Positions 21,700-32,159 of a stretch of DNA of 64,000 nt are shown piece by piece. Source of the stretch: Branchiostoma floridae (lineage: Eukaryota; Chordata; Leptocardii; Amphioxiformes; Branchiostomatidae); NCBI RefSeq assembly GCF_000003815.2, contig NC_049985.1:6587120-6651119 (forward strand), written 5' to 3'. The notes beneath the pieces were generated by a model. That model worked only from the letters and a program-made list of their open reading frames with translations, did no database searches and had not been told where the DNA came from. Position numbers and translations under genes: made by a program. The first letter of the stretch is position 1; the number at the start of each line of letters is the position of its first letter.

Positions 21700-23280
21700 C
21701 TGAAGTCTTCGCGCTCCCCTTCCACAAATTACATCACGTGATCTGTGTGGAGATGGACCTGTTAACCTCGCCGATAATGGAAGGGTTTTACGGGTAGTGA
21801 TTCAAAAACCCATCCAGTAATTAACGTCTTAGAACTGATTATTCTCGTTTTATCTCGTTTTTTTTTATTATCACGAGAATGCATGCCGCCGTCGTACCTG
21901 GCGTTTACGATGCAGCACACCGACCGAGGATCGAGGCTTCGCCATTTGACGGTTGATTAGTACGTTTGACCAGAGTTTTTGTGTGAAGACTAGAATCTCT
22001 GGTGGCTGAACAAGAATGAGGGAGTATTTCCTAACTACTAGATATAAATTCAGAAGGCGAAGTAACTAAATAACGAGTTTAGCTTCACTACTGCCTTTAA
22101 GTGGCCGCTCGCTACATTACATGTGGCATAAATGTTACAGTTTACCTTGTGCGGCACCGTTATTTCACTTGTAAATCGTATTACATGCGTTCGTTATTAT
22201 CTCCATATTACTTTTATCTATCTGACATGGGCTATAAAATGGCATAAAAAATGACCTGTTTATAACGGACAGGTGCGTATAATCAAACCCCGGTGTTGAA
22301 ATTTAATGAAAGTCTTATATCATTTTTTGTTGGTAGTTGAGAGGTAAGATATAATACATAGCGAGAGACGGGGGACGACACAAACGTTCTTCAACGTTTG
22401 ATCCACTGCACACAGAGTCACGTGTTCTATGTGCGGATAGATCATGCCTTGACAAAGACGTCGACTATGATATTCAGTCGAAAAAAAAACCATTTTCCTC
22501 CGTGCTGGAGAATAAATAGCGGAGAATAACAGTTAAATCCTGTTACACACAGCGAATTCTGCCAAACACAGATGAACTTCCAAGTTAATGTACAGGGATG
22601 ATGCTGAATCAAGTTGCATTGTGCCTTTGATTGTGACTGATACGACTAATAACTCCTTTGGTGCGTTAGAATCGGAACCCATCAAGCAGCTTCATTTGTC
22701 TATAGAGATCCTGCCATTTCGACTTGACACATCGTGGAAGATTGAAGGAGTTCCCTTTCCTGAATGATACCACGGCCCCTTTAAAACACATCAGGCCAGC
22801 TTGTGGTTACGGCACGGGATCTACACTGGGACCTGAAATGATCCTTTACCAGCTGGTTTTACAGTAATAGACTTACCCAAATTGCTCGATTCGTGCTGGC
22901 TAGGATTAGAGGACTAAGGAAAGAGAAGTAATTGCACGTTAGGTTTCACCTAGAGGCGCGGAGGTGTATAGTTTTTGTGGATGCTCGGCCGTAACGTAAG
23001 ATCTAATTGTAGCCATCAGAAATAACGGTTTGAACCTTAAATTGGCAATTGGTATCTGTTGATGACAGCTCTTGTCCATTCTGTTAAACTTTAGGCCTGC
23101 GTTTGGCCGTGCGCCCGATTGAATGGTGCTATGCTCAATTCCGCAGATTTTATTCAAGACCTCCAAACTTTAAAGATATACGTCACTTACCCTTACGTGG
23201 GAAGGAAAGCTTCAAAACGTCTTCGTTTTTCGTGTAACGCCTACACGTAAGTGTTACCAGAATGATTAATATGTACATAC
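21700..23280. other. Intergenic, no gene seen
   Basis: No supported gene. A possible degenerate TCACGTG-type repeat copy lies near 22397-22427 (TTTGATCCACTGC ... AGTCACGTGTTC). Confidence 0.5.
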
Positions 23281-23287
23281 AACTAGC

Positions 23288-23486
23288 CTCTAACAGGCTT
23301 CGTAATTCGGACGGTGGTCTAATGCAGTAGAAACTGGACAGAGTCAGAGTACACCAGGGGAGTCAGCCGGCCAGAACAATCATTCCTCACTATGTCGCAA
23401 GCTGTTCCCTAGCCGGCTGTACTTCTCTGGCCGGCTTACTTCTATTTGTTTCATCTCAATGTTTTTCCCAGCAACCTATGGAGTCT
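23288..23486. mobile_element. MITE, TAGCCTCTACCAGGC family (diverged copy)
   Basis: TAGCCTCTAACAGGCTTCG at the left and GAGTCTGGTAGAGACT at the right; flanks ACATACAAC and GTATACAAC match at 7 of 9 bases. Shares GGTGGTCTAAT and GGGGAGTCAG with 20605-20761. Confidence 0.7.
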
Positions 23487-24250
23487 GGTAGAGACTGTAT
23501 ACAACACTATTTCTGGTATTTAGTATACAACTGTTTCAAAGTTGCATATTAACCGGATAGATTTTATTACTCACATCAAGATGGACACGTTTCAATAAGA
23601 GACCATGATAATATATAATGGGTGCTCATGATATGTATCGCAGATTAAAACCAATAACCAATTATAAATCTCTATAAATGCATGAAACAGCTAGGCGGGT
23701 GACACCTAAAGTAATAGTATGTGGTATTGGATATATAACAAATCATGGAGTGCTTGGGACAGCATTACGTCCCCATGCATGCTGAACACATAATTCTTCA
23801 GTCTTCCTTTCTTTATCCGAGTGTGCAGTAAAACAAAGGCTTTGAAGTCGTAGTGATAAAGGGAAGACATTCGGTTTAGTGCTTGTCATTTCCTGTACAA
23901 ACGCGGACATTGGCCTCTGAAGCAAACATAACATGGAGACTGCGATGTGCAGTGGCTTAAATGACAAAGCTCTCAGTCTTGCCTGTTCATTTAGCCTCTC
24001 GAGAAAATGTGTTAGGACGCTACTAACTGCACGGTAATGAATATGGACGCAGTGTGAACTTCCTTTTGTCAGTAAAACGGCTGCAACTGTACGTGAAATA
24101 TTACCAACACTTGGAGACGCCGCGGCCAATCCTGTTCAAACACGTGCCTGGCATGGAATATAGCACAGATTGAAAACTTTGTTTCAGGACAAACTTCAGT
24201 ACCAGAAGTTCTCGACTGTCTTACTGCAGTCTACCTCAGAATTCAAATCA

Positions 24251-24297
24251 CTTAGGTCATGTGACTTCACGCACAAGTGACGTCAGCAGTTGATCAA
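24251..24297 (-). promoter_or_regulatory. Copy A of a repeat with CRE-like TGACGTCA and CACGTG-like site
   Basis: Read on the minus strand: TTTGATCAACTGCTGACGTC, then 12 nt, then GTCACATG. Matches the other copies near 40745, 47023, 50685 and 51723. Binding is not shown by sequence alone. Confidence 0.6.
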
Positions 24298-24773
24298 AAG
24301 TGCATAACCACAAAATACTGCTAGACGGTTTCCAAAATCACCATATGTCATCGGGATCTCAATTACTATCAACATGCCAAAATTCAATTAAACCATCAAT
24401 AATATTATGACTTATACGGTAGGTCCTACAAACAAACAAAAAATACGATGAAGAAGAAGATGTTGTCCCACGCCAGAAGCAGCGTCTGTCCATAAGGTCA
24501 CCCGAAAGTCCTCACTTTTTTGCTGTTTAGACACGGTGTTTTGGACTGCGATGCACTCGCTAACGTTTGGAGTGGTTTTAGGATGATAGATTGTGCGTCA
24601 AAGCATGGCGGACAGTAGAAGGGAGGCGGGTACTTTACAACACATGGCGAGTGAAAAGGGGATTTATTGCTAAATCTAGACAACAAAGGGCTGGGAGAAA
24701 TGATCAGGTATAAGGGAGCCGCACAGGGCATCCACTTGAACAAGGGTTTGGTGGAGCAGTTTACGTTCCTTAT

Positions 24774-24882
24774 GAGTACATTCTCCTACGCAGGGGGTCC
24801 AACGTCGTCGCACAACACCTGGGACAACCTGTAGACGTTTGTTTGATACGACGTTGAACCCTCTGCGTATGAGAATGTATGT
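24774..24882. repeat. Short fold-back hairpin
   Basis: GTACATTCTCCTACGCAGGG and GGTCCAACGTCGT pair with ACGACGTTGAACC and CTCTGCGTATGAGAATGTA about 35 nt downstream; a stem of about 33 nt. Confidence 0.75.
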
Positions 24883-25114
24883 GGATAGCCTTTACTATAT
24901 CTTATACACATGGAATCAATACCACAATACATAGATAGTTTCCTTTCATGTCTCAATGTAGTCCTTTTTTTGCAAATCCAAGTAGGTTTGTTTAAGCAGG
25001 TTTGATTCAGCTTTATTTCCCTTGTCTTGGCATGCGACACTTTATAATGAAATATACACATGAAGTGCGCCAAAAGTTGCAGTGCAGAATCAACAAATTC
25101 ATTGACATTGAATA

Positions 25115-25475
25115 AGGTCTTTCACTATCTTTTAATGATTTCCAATGTGTTCCAATGATATCAAAGTTCCTCCGCCGATTTCTAATGATCTTTAATGTAA
25201 ACGATCTCAGAGGTCTTCCAAGGATCTTTTAATGATGTTTAATGTCTTTCCAATGATGATCTTTGAAGTGTCTTCCAAGGATCCTGCAATGATCTATAAG
25301 AGTTTTTTCGTGGTCTTTTAATGATGTTTTAAAGATCGCCAAGGTCTTCTAATGATCTTTGAATGATTTCTAGTTTCCCGACGATCCTTCAATTCTTTGC
25401 AATGTCTTATCTTCAAGGTCTTTCGATCTTCTCCAAGTCTTCCAATGATACTTCCACGATCTTTCAATAACTCAT
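25115..25475 (+). repeat. Degenerate short-unit repeat tract (TTTAATGATCTTCCAAGG-like)
   Basis: Variants of TCTTCCAA, TTTAATGAT, GATCTTT and CCAATGATG recur at least fifteen times. A short outlier with the same words (AAGGTCTTCCAATGATG) is at about 35238. Confidence 0.8.
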
Positions 25476-25927
25476 GGTCCGCTCCATTGTCTTTCATGTA
25501 TTGTCCGATGGCCCAAGTCCTGCGGGCATTGGGCCACAGTAAATTGGCAGAGAATTACATACGATATTGGCTACAATGCAAACTAATTGTTGCTTTGCGA
25601 AAGAAGAACGATTTATCAATAAGCGGCTGCTTTCATATCCCGTTGACGAATTTGCCCAACACCATAAAACTTTGACGCACTAGACCTCTAATATTGAATT
25701 CTCTCCTCGATACAAGAATAGCTGATGGAATGGTAGCTTGCGGCAAACTTGTATCCTAAATCTTTCAAAGTTCATATAAGCATCAATATCTGTGGGTCTG
25801 TTCGTGCTATAACTTATCTGTGCTCTGACGCTTTGTTAAGTATTACATAAGAAGGAAATACATAAAGAGAAAGTATATGCATTGACAAAAAAGACATTTC
25901 AACGTGACATCATCGCTGTATCCGTCG

Positions 25928-26132
25928 CCATACTGGTGTCCTCTATTTGCATTACTGGTTATCACAGCGCAACCGTTTTCGGACATTCAAAGCTCTTCTA
26001 ACATTCTCTAATAACCACTACTAAACTTCTACAGGTCAAAGAAAAGAAGCTCAGAAAAATAATTAAAACTTGCCGGTGAAATGATATGAAATGGGTTATC
26101 ATCAGTTCAATTCGAATAGGACACCAGTATGG
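25928..26132. mobile_element. Possible MITE with CCATACTGGTGTCCT termini
   Basis: Perfect 15-bp inverted ends 205 bp apart, with weaker pairing inward (GGTTATCA / TGATAACC). No target duplication recognised. Confidence 0.6.
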
Positions 26133-26139
26133 AAGCCTA

Positions 26140-27500
26140 CACATGCCTAGTGCCTTAATATGGAGAGTGAGTGAAAACCTGTATAAGATGTATGAGCACA
26201 GAGTGAATTTGTCAAGTTAATTGGCTGTTGCATGGTACAGCGATCTCATTTAGGCAGGGGCACGATACCGCTTCCAGCAATCAGCAATGTCTTTAGTGGT
26301 GCATACACTTAATGAAAGTGTGATGAAGAATGTCCCAAGGATTACGGGTACGAGTAGCCGACAGTCCATTTACTCGGCTGTAGAGCGTGATGAGTTAGGC
26401 TTAATGAGGGATGTGTCTACCGCAGACTATCACCAGGGATGCTACGGTGGAGCCAAATGGATGTAGAGCGGTCATCGGGGTCTTGTAGAGGTGGGATATT
26501 CATTCTAAGTTTTTTTATAGACTCCTTTTCCGTGGATGGGAGAAACGAAACTTGGCACAGTTGTAAGGTGATAAAAGACCCATTATCATAAATGTAGCTT
26601 TTTTAAGTCTATGGAAAAGAGAGGATAGAAAACATTTAATGAATACAGGACGGCCGCCCTGCATTCAACTAGCTCCATTTTGTTTCAGTATGTAGGTCAA
26701 ACATACCAGCCTAACAAAAATACATTACCTCACACCTGTACATGTAAGACAAAAATGAAATTCTCCGCACGATGTGGATATACATTCAGGAGGTACACCG
26801 GAATAGCGAAACACGGGCCATGAAATGACAACGACCTTTTGGGTATTAAAAGTTCGTTTAATATAGCTGGCTGTTGTACCTGGGGTCAATTATGTAAGGC
26901 TTCGACGTTGGATCCTTTGACCTTTTTGACCTTCTTACTACTTTCTAGAAGCTCATGGTCACAATCGGCGAGAATGGACATTAATGTTGTGGCAAAATAT
27001 ATCCCCAAAATTGAGGACGCAGACGGGTCAAGTCAATCCAAGCTGAAAGTTTAAAGCTATTATAAGGATATTGGAATTCGCCCCGAGACATTTGTTAACC
27101 TTCACATCGGTACAGTAGGTAAGGTCGGCCTCTCAATGATTATGGAACAAGGGGTGTGGGTTTATAGGGACGGAGAGGCGCGATAGACAAAGAGAAGTCT
27201 ATTTTGTAGACAGCAGGCTGGCTAAGGATTCTGTGAGACAATGGCAATGCCTGCAAGTAAAATGTAACGGATATTTAAGGCAAAGTAACGGTCCACGACG
27301 GTCAAACTTTCTATTTTGTCCTCCAGTTACTATCAGGATCGCTTTTGTAGAAGGTCGTTGATATTAACACGTCTTCCTTTTCGTCAATTTCAAATTTTTC
27401 ATTTTAGATTTCCACAGTTATGTGAAACCATTATAAACAAGAAGGTACAGGTAGTACCCTGCATCTTTTTGAGGCCTTGTGCAGTGGGTTAATGTTAAAA
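26140..27500. other. Intergenic, no gene seen
   Basis: No frame with splice context or domain. No clear repeat family. Confidence 0.5.
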
Positions 27501-27519
27501 AGTGGAGCCTAACCCTCCC

Positions 27520-27705
27520 CTTACGCCGCCTTTTTACCTCCCCAGTCGAAGTCAGGCACCCCTCAGGATGGAAGTGAGGAAGGTTTTGTCAAGTGCCTTT
27601 AAGAAGGAAACAACGTCTAGTCGGTACTGGGATCGAACCCGTGACCTCCCGATCCCAGGTTAGATAGCCTGGCAGTTTGGCCATTTAGCGCCATGGTCTA
27701 CTTGG
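27520..27705 (-). mobile_element. tRNA-derived SINE, minus strand
   Basis: On the minus strand an A-box-like TGGCGCTAAATGGCC precedes a B-box CGGGTTCGATCCC (complement at 27629-27641). This is followed by a body including GGTGCCTGACTTCGACTGGGG-like sequence, as in tRNA-SINEs of invertebrate deuterostomes. Confidence 0.75.
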
Positions 27706-27719
27706 CAATTTTGCCGGTG

Positions 27720-30000
27720 ATATACTTTCCAAGTAAATAGACGACTTTACTAAAGTATCAGTCATGTATTTGCTCTCAAGTCTGTTAATTCCCATTACCC
27801 AAGTGAACGGTTAAATACATTCATTTGACTTCCCATGATGATAGCCACCATTGGTAACAAACAAGAAACACATATTTTACCAGCTATGATGCACAGGAGA
27901 TTTACGAACTCGCACACAAAAACATTGGCACTTTGTAGTCCGGAAATTTTCTATAGCAATTTCTAGTGCGCACGGATGGTTTAAGAACTGCGTTTCTATG
28001 AATACAAAGTACTTCTATGTCATTTAAGGACCCAAAATGTATACCATTGATATCCCTGTTTTGGGAATGAACCGAAAAAGGTTACCTTATGTGTCGAACA
28101 GAAATAGATTGAACTGGCCCTTGGTTCTGCTATAGATAGTAGAATAAATATGGATGAGATGGTGCCAAATGCCTGTTTTTAGATAGAAGAATAAATTACA
28201 AAGAGCAGTTTTAAAGGGAATAAGCTTGACGTTTGGAATTTTCTGGCAGCATAACATTTCTTCGAAAGTGTTCAGAAATATAAGTTTATCATATATTGGA
28301 CATCGTATATTTGCAATTTATCAATTTGTGGTGTTATCGATCTATACTGTTAGAACTTTTAAGTTGAGGTAATCAAAGGCCACTCATTTCTTCCTGTTAG
28401 GACAGTCCTTTTCTACTGTATCATCGATATTTGACGAATGGAGAGAAAAAAAATCGTCGTTATTTACTCACAGCCACGCAACAGTTAATGTAACTAAACC
28501 AATTCATTGGATTACTAGCCTTACATTTTTCCATCTGTAATTTTCAAAGACCCTCCCAGGATATGCTGCAATCAAATGGTAGGATCAATCCCAGGACCAA
28601 CCCCCCCCCCCCTCACATACGCCCTACCTGATACCATAAGGCTAGCACATAAGGTCGCGCACTGCGAAAGCAATCAGGAAATGAAAGTGCCGATATATCT
28701 TTTCCCGTTCCGAACCAACCGCTTGCAATTAGATGACTTCATTTGCGCGGTTGCCGAATGTCGAATGTGTTTGGAGTCAAACATGCAACTTTGGGCCGGA
28801 TCGCAAAATTGGAGAATGGAATGATCGTGAAAAATCCATGCATTTTATTTGAAATAACTGGAATTATCTTGGAATGAAATGTACTTCATGTTTCCCAAGA
28901 GATAGATACTCTGGATTCTCTAGAAATGCATGGTATCGGTCGCCAAATGAAAGAAGATAGGACTAAGATTGATGATTTCATTGCAACACAGTCTAGTATC
29001 CATGGCACCAAGGAGGTTGCACCAATTGCAAGTACATGTCGAGGATAATTTGTCAATGCATATTTCATGGAAAGCACATGTTTAACCCTGTTACACCCCC
29101 CCCACACACACACACACACTATATAGGCTACTTAAAATAAATGGAGGTCTGCTGCATACGCACATACATATATGTTTTTGCAGTTTGTATTATCTATAGG
29201 TATATTTAGTACATGGAGTCGTGGCCATCGGGTACCGCACCTATGATTATTAAGTACACCAGCAGGTTACTTTCCTTCTACACCCCCATATTATCTAACA
29301 CTTGTGCATCCATGAAAATAGCTTTTAAACATCACTCTCCTGTATGCCGCCGGTGTCTCACCCCCTCATACCGCCCCATTCCCACCCACCCAATCAACAT
29401 GGCAGAACTAGTAATACCCCATTCAACCAGGCCGGTGACCTCAGTGTGACCCAACATTTGACAGATCGCTCAACAAATTAACGTTGAATACATAAAAACT
29501 TATCTTAATACGCTTTGTGTTTTCTTCATTCAAATCTTTACATTTTGTATGCTATTCAAATTATCAAATCAAATCCAGGGCGTAGCAACGTCGCTGTGCG
29601 ATCGCCGTCTGGCGGAATGAGTTGCCTCCACCAAGCCCTCCTACAGGGGTGCGAGGATTTAAAAAAATCGATAAATTGGTCAGGGGAGTCAGTCCACGCC
29701 TAGGTTCATGTTTCCCATCCGCGGCCGACCGACTCCTTGGTAGCAAAACTCCCTAGGCCTGGTACGTTATTCCCCTATAAAGGCCAGCGTAGTTCGTCTG
29801 GTGGAGACCATGGAATAAGGGCATACACGCTTGGTTATGACACATACAAAGGGCCCCGTTTTGGTTCCAATTGAAACCGGTAAGATTTTGTGAATGTAAA
29901 TAAGAACGGCCAAAATTGGATCCAAATAGGATTTCATCCAAAATGAGAAGTACTCATAGAGTGATAAAGATTAACGTCAAGCAGTAAGAAAACGTCATCA
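27720..30000. other. Intergenic, no gene seen
   Basis: Downstream flank of the LRR-Ig gene. Contains a poly-C stretch (about 28602) and a short CA run (about 29103). No gene supported. Confidence 0.5.
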
Positions 30001-30003
30001 TCT

Positions 30004-30009
30004 TTTATT
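30004..30009 (-). terminator. Polyadenylation signal of the NGL/LRRC4-like gene
   Basis: AATAAA on the minus strand, about 180 nt beyond the stop codon. It gives a short 3' UTR. Confidence 0.65.
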
Positions 30010-30190
30010 TACAGTGTGTACATCATATCTAAAAAATCCAGATCTGCTAAATGTTAGCCACTGATAAAAACCATAATGACAAATCTGCTTTTCCCAGATA
30101 AACTGTACATTCAATAGATCAAAATTAAAGGCAACACTCTTTGATGTCTTTTATATAGATAGAAAATTATGTAGTCAGTGATCGTGCTAT

Positions 30191-32008
30191 TTAAACTATG
30201 GTCTCTTCGGTAGGGAATGCCATCACGCCTTTGGTATAAAAGCTACCGCCATTACAAATATTGTAGACGTCAGGGAGTTCGATAGGTTCATCTTGTTCTA
30301 TGCTTTTTAAACAAGTGGGTGTGCTGGGGCAGTCCACCTGTTTTCGGTCCATTCTTTTCTTTTTCATCATTTTTCTCTTGCGTTTCCACTTGGAGCACTT
30401 CTTGGTTACGATGACTGTTACCCAGATGACGATTCCCAGTGCTACAACGGACGATATAGAGGCTATGATATACATCTTGTGATCTACTGTTGACGAGTCT
30501 TTACCAGAGTCTGGCTGCGCAATGAAAATGTCGTCCGTCGGCGGAACGAACTTTGGTCTTACTCTCACCGGAGGCACTGGTATGGATTTCGGCGTCGATC
30601 TGTCATTCAGGGTGGTACTAACAGCGCATATGGCTGAGTCAAACTGGTCCTCCAACAGCTCTTCGATGACCGGCATCTCCGTCGCAGCTGACACAGAAAC
30701 CGGTAGTCTCCCGGGTACCTTCAACACGGTATCTATTTCTGAAATGCCAGCTGTATTCTTCGCTATACAGCGGTAGACACCCTCATCGGATTTGCTTACG
30801 TTGGTGATGTTCAAATTTCCTTCTGGCGTCAGCTTGATACGCACTTTGAATGCCCCTCGTTTGTTGATGTTCGTCCCGTTTGGCGTGATCCAGTTTATGC
30901 CGGCGTCCCGCGTGGTTCGGCAGAGAAGCGCAGTGCTATCACCTTCCGACACGTTGACCAGGCCTTGAGTGTCAGTAATCCTCGGTGGGGAACACTTGAG
31001 GCTCTCCAGAGGTACCTCACACATCGCCGTATTCCTCCATGCTGAAGGGGATCTGCATTTCCCACACAGAGTAGTCCGAGAATTGTCGTTCATATTATCC
31101 TTAAACCACTGACTCAACCAAGTCGCTTCGCAGGTGCAGCTCCAGGGATTGTCACGAAGATCGATCTTTACAACAGACAGCATGTTATCAAACAGACCAT
31201 ACGGCAGCATCGTCAACGAATTGTTGGACAGGTCCAAGTCAGAGAGCAAAGACAGATCGTCGAAAGCATTTCTCTGGATTCTTGATATTTTGTTGGATGA
31301 CAATACAAGCTTGCTGAGTTGGGATAGTCCTTGGAAGTCAACTGCTGATACCGCCGTTATGTTGTTGCGAGAGAGGTCCAACTCTGCCGTGTTGTTTAAG
31401 TAATTCATATAAGGCACAACAATCAAATTAGACCTGGCCATATTCAAATTCACTATGTGCGGTATTCCGTAAAATGTTCTCTTTGAAATGGCTCGAAGTT
31501 TGGTCAACTCTCCTAAATCTAAGAACCTCAAAGACGGGATGGCAGAAAATGTATACTTTCTGAGACATACCACAGGATTGCGTCTCAGACTTAGGTTCTG
31601 TAAGTTTTCCAACCCCTCAAACATTGATGAAGAAATAGATTCGAGCTTATTCGCAGTCAGATCGAGTGTGTGGAGACTCACCAATCCTGCAAATGCGTTC
31701 TCAGCGATGTCCGAGATCAGATTTGCACTCAGGTCCAACGTCCGCAAATCCTGAAGCTCACTAAGTCGATCTGACGTTATTGTCTTGATAGAATTCCCTC
31801 CTAAACGCAAGATTCTGGCACTGTTTGGAAGTCCGTCAGGAATGGTGCTTAGGTCGAGATTTTGGCAGGACACATTTTGGTCAGGATTAGGGAAAGGTCT
31901 CCCGCTACACACACACGGCGGAGGACAGGACTGCGGTTCGATACAGGTCCACAGCATGGTCAGGATAAGCACGTAGCACCACTCATTGGAACCCGAAGGT
32001 GAAGACAT
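30191..32008 (-). CDS. NGL/LRRC4-like synaptic adhesion protein (LRR-Ig, type I membrane, PDZ ligand), single exon
   Basis: 605 residues. Start at the first ATG after an in-frame TAA (about 32058); the frame opens earlier only at a non-ATG TTG. Signal peptide 1-26; LRRNT C28-C48 (CPPPCVC); ten LRR units about 61-289; LRRCT C291, C293, C315, C318, C330, C339; one Ig domain about 341-432 (C363, W373, C414, DEGVYRC); Pro-rich linker; TM about 513-535; basic stretch KCSKWKRKRKMMKKKRMDRK; C-terminus ETIV, a class I PDZ ligand. Family match beyond generic LRR-Ig: LDLGEL in a 25-residue fifth LRR, a shortened sixth LRR, NAFDDL, LRRCT start NPWSCTC and the Ig strand NWITPNGT, all as in vertebrate netrin-G ligands. 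Those bind netrin-G/LAR outside and PSD-95-type proteins inside; the same role here is inference. Single coding exon also fits NGL genes. Confidence 0.93.
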   Translation of the reverse strand: MSSPSGSNEWCYVLILTMLWTCIEPQSCPPPCVCSGRPFPNPDQNVSCQNLDLSTIPDGLPNSARILRLGGNSIKTITSDRLSELQDLRTLDLSANLISDIAENAFAGLVSLHTLDLTANKLESISSSMFEGLENLQNLSLRRNPVVCLRKYTFSAIPSLRFLDLGELTKLRAISKRTFYGIPHIVNLNMARSNLIVVPYMNYLNNTAELDLSRNNITAVSAVDFQGLSQLSKLVLSSNKISRIQRNAFDDLSLLSDLDLSNNSLTMLPYGLFDNMLSVVKIDLRDNPWSCTCEATWLSQWFKDNMNDNSRTTLCGKCRSPSAWRNTAMCEVPLESLKCSPPRITDTQGLVNVSEGDSTALLCRTTRDAGINWITPNGTNINKRGAFKVRIKLTPEGNLNITNVSKSDEGVYRCIAKNTAGISEIDTVLKVPGRLPVSVSAATEMPVIEELLEDQFDSAICAVSTTLNDRSTPKSIPVPPVRVRPKFVPPTDDIFIAQPDSGKDSSTVDHKMYIIASISSVVALGIVIWVTVIVTKKCSKWKRKRKMMKKKRMDRKQVDCPSTPTCLKSIEQDEPIELPDVYNICNGGSFYTKGVMAFPTEETIV

Positions 32009-32155
32009 TGTATTCTCCAAGATACCAGCGCCGTCAGCTTTAAATACTACCTCTGGTTACCCGTACTCTCCGTTTGGCCATATTCTTCTTGGTGTCCACA
32101 GGCAGGTCGTGAATAACCCTGATGCAACAATGGATGTCTCTCCATTATCAAGTGT
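32009..32155 (-). promoter_or_regulatory. Possible 5' UTR exon start and uORF of the NGL-like gene
   Basis: On the minus strand, AAATTTATTTTGCAG ends at 32156, a good 3' splice acceptor, 147 nt before the ATG. A 31-codon upstream ORF beginning ATGGAGAGACATCC would lie between. Suggestive only; no transcript evidence. Confidence 0.3.
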
Positions 32156-32159
32156 CTGC

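Noticed and set aside
25115-25475. CRISPR-like array
   Set aside because: Repeat words are irregularly spaced and diverged, and the context is eukaryotic.
27600-27705. A functional tRNA gene on the minus strand
   Set aside because: tRNA-like boxes are present, but it is continuous with a SINE tail and has a poor acceptor stem.
32006-32020. Starting the NGL-like protein four codons earlier
   Set aside because: The upstream codon is TTG. The first ATG is at 32006-32008, after an in-frame stop.
32035-32050. TATTTAAAG on the minus strand as a TATA box
   Set aside because: It lies only about 30 nt before the ATG, which would put the transcription start almost on the initiation codon. More likely it is inside the leader.
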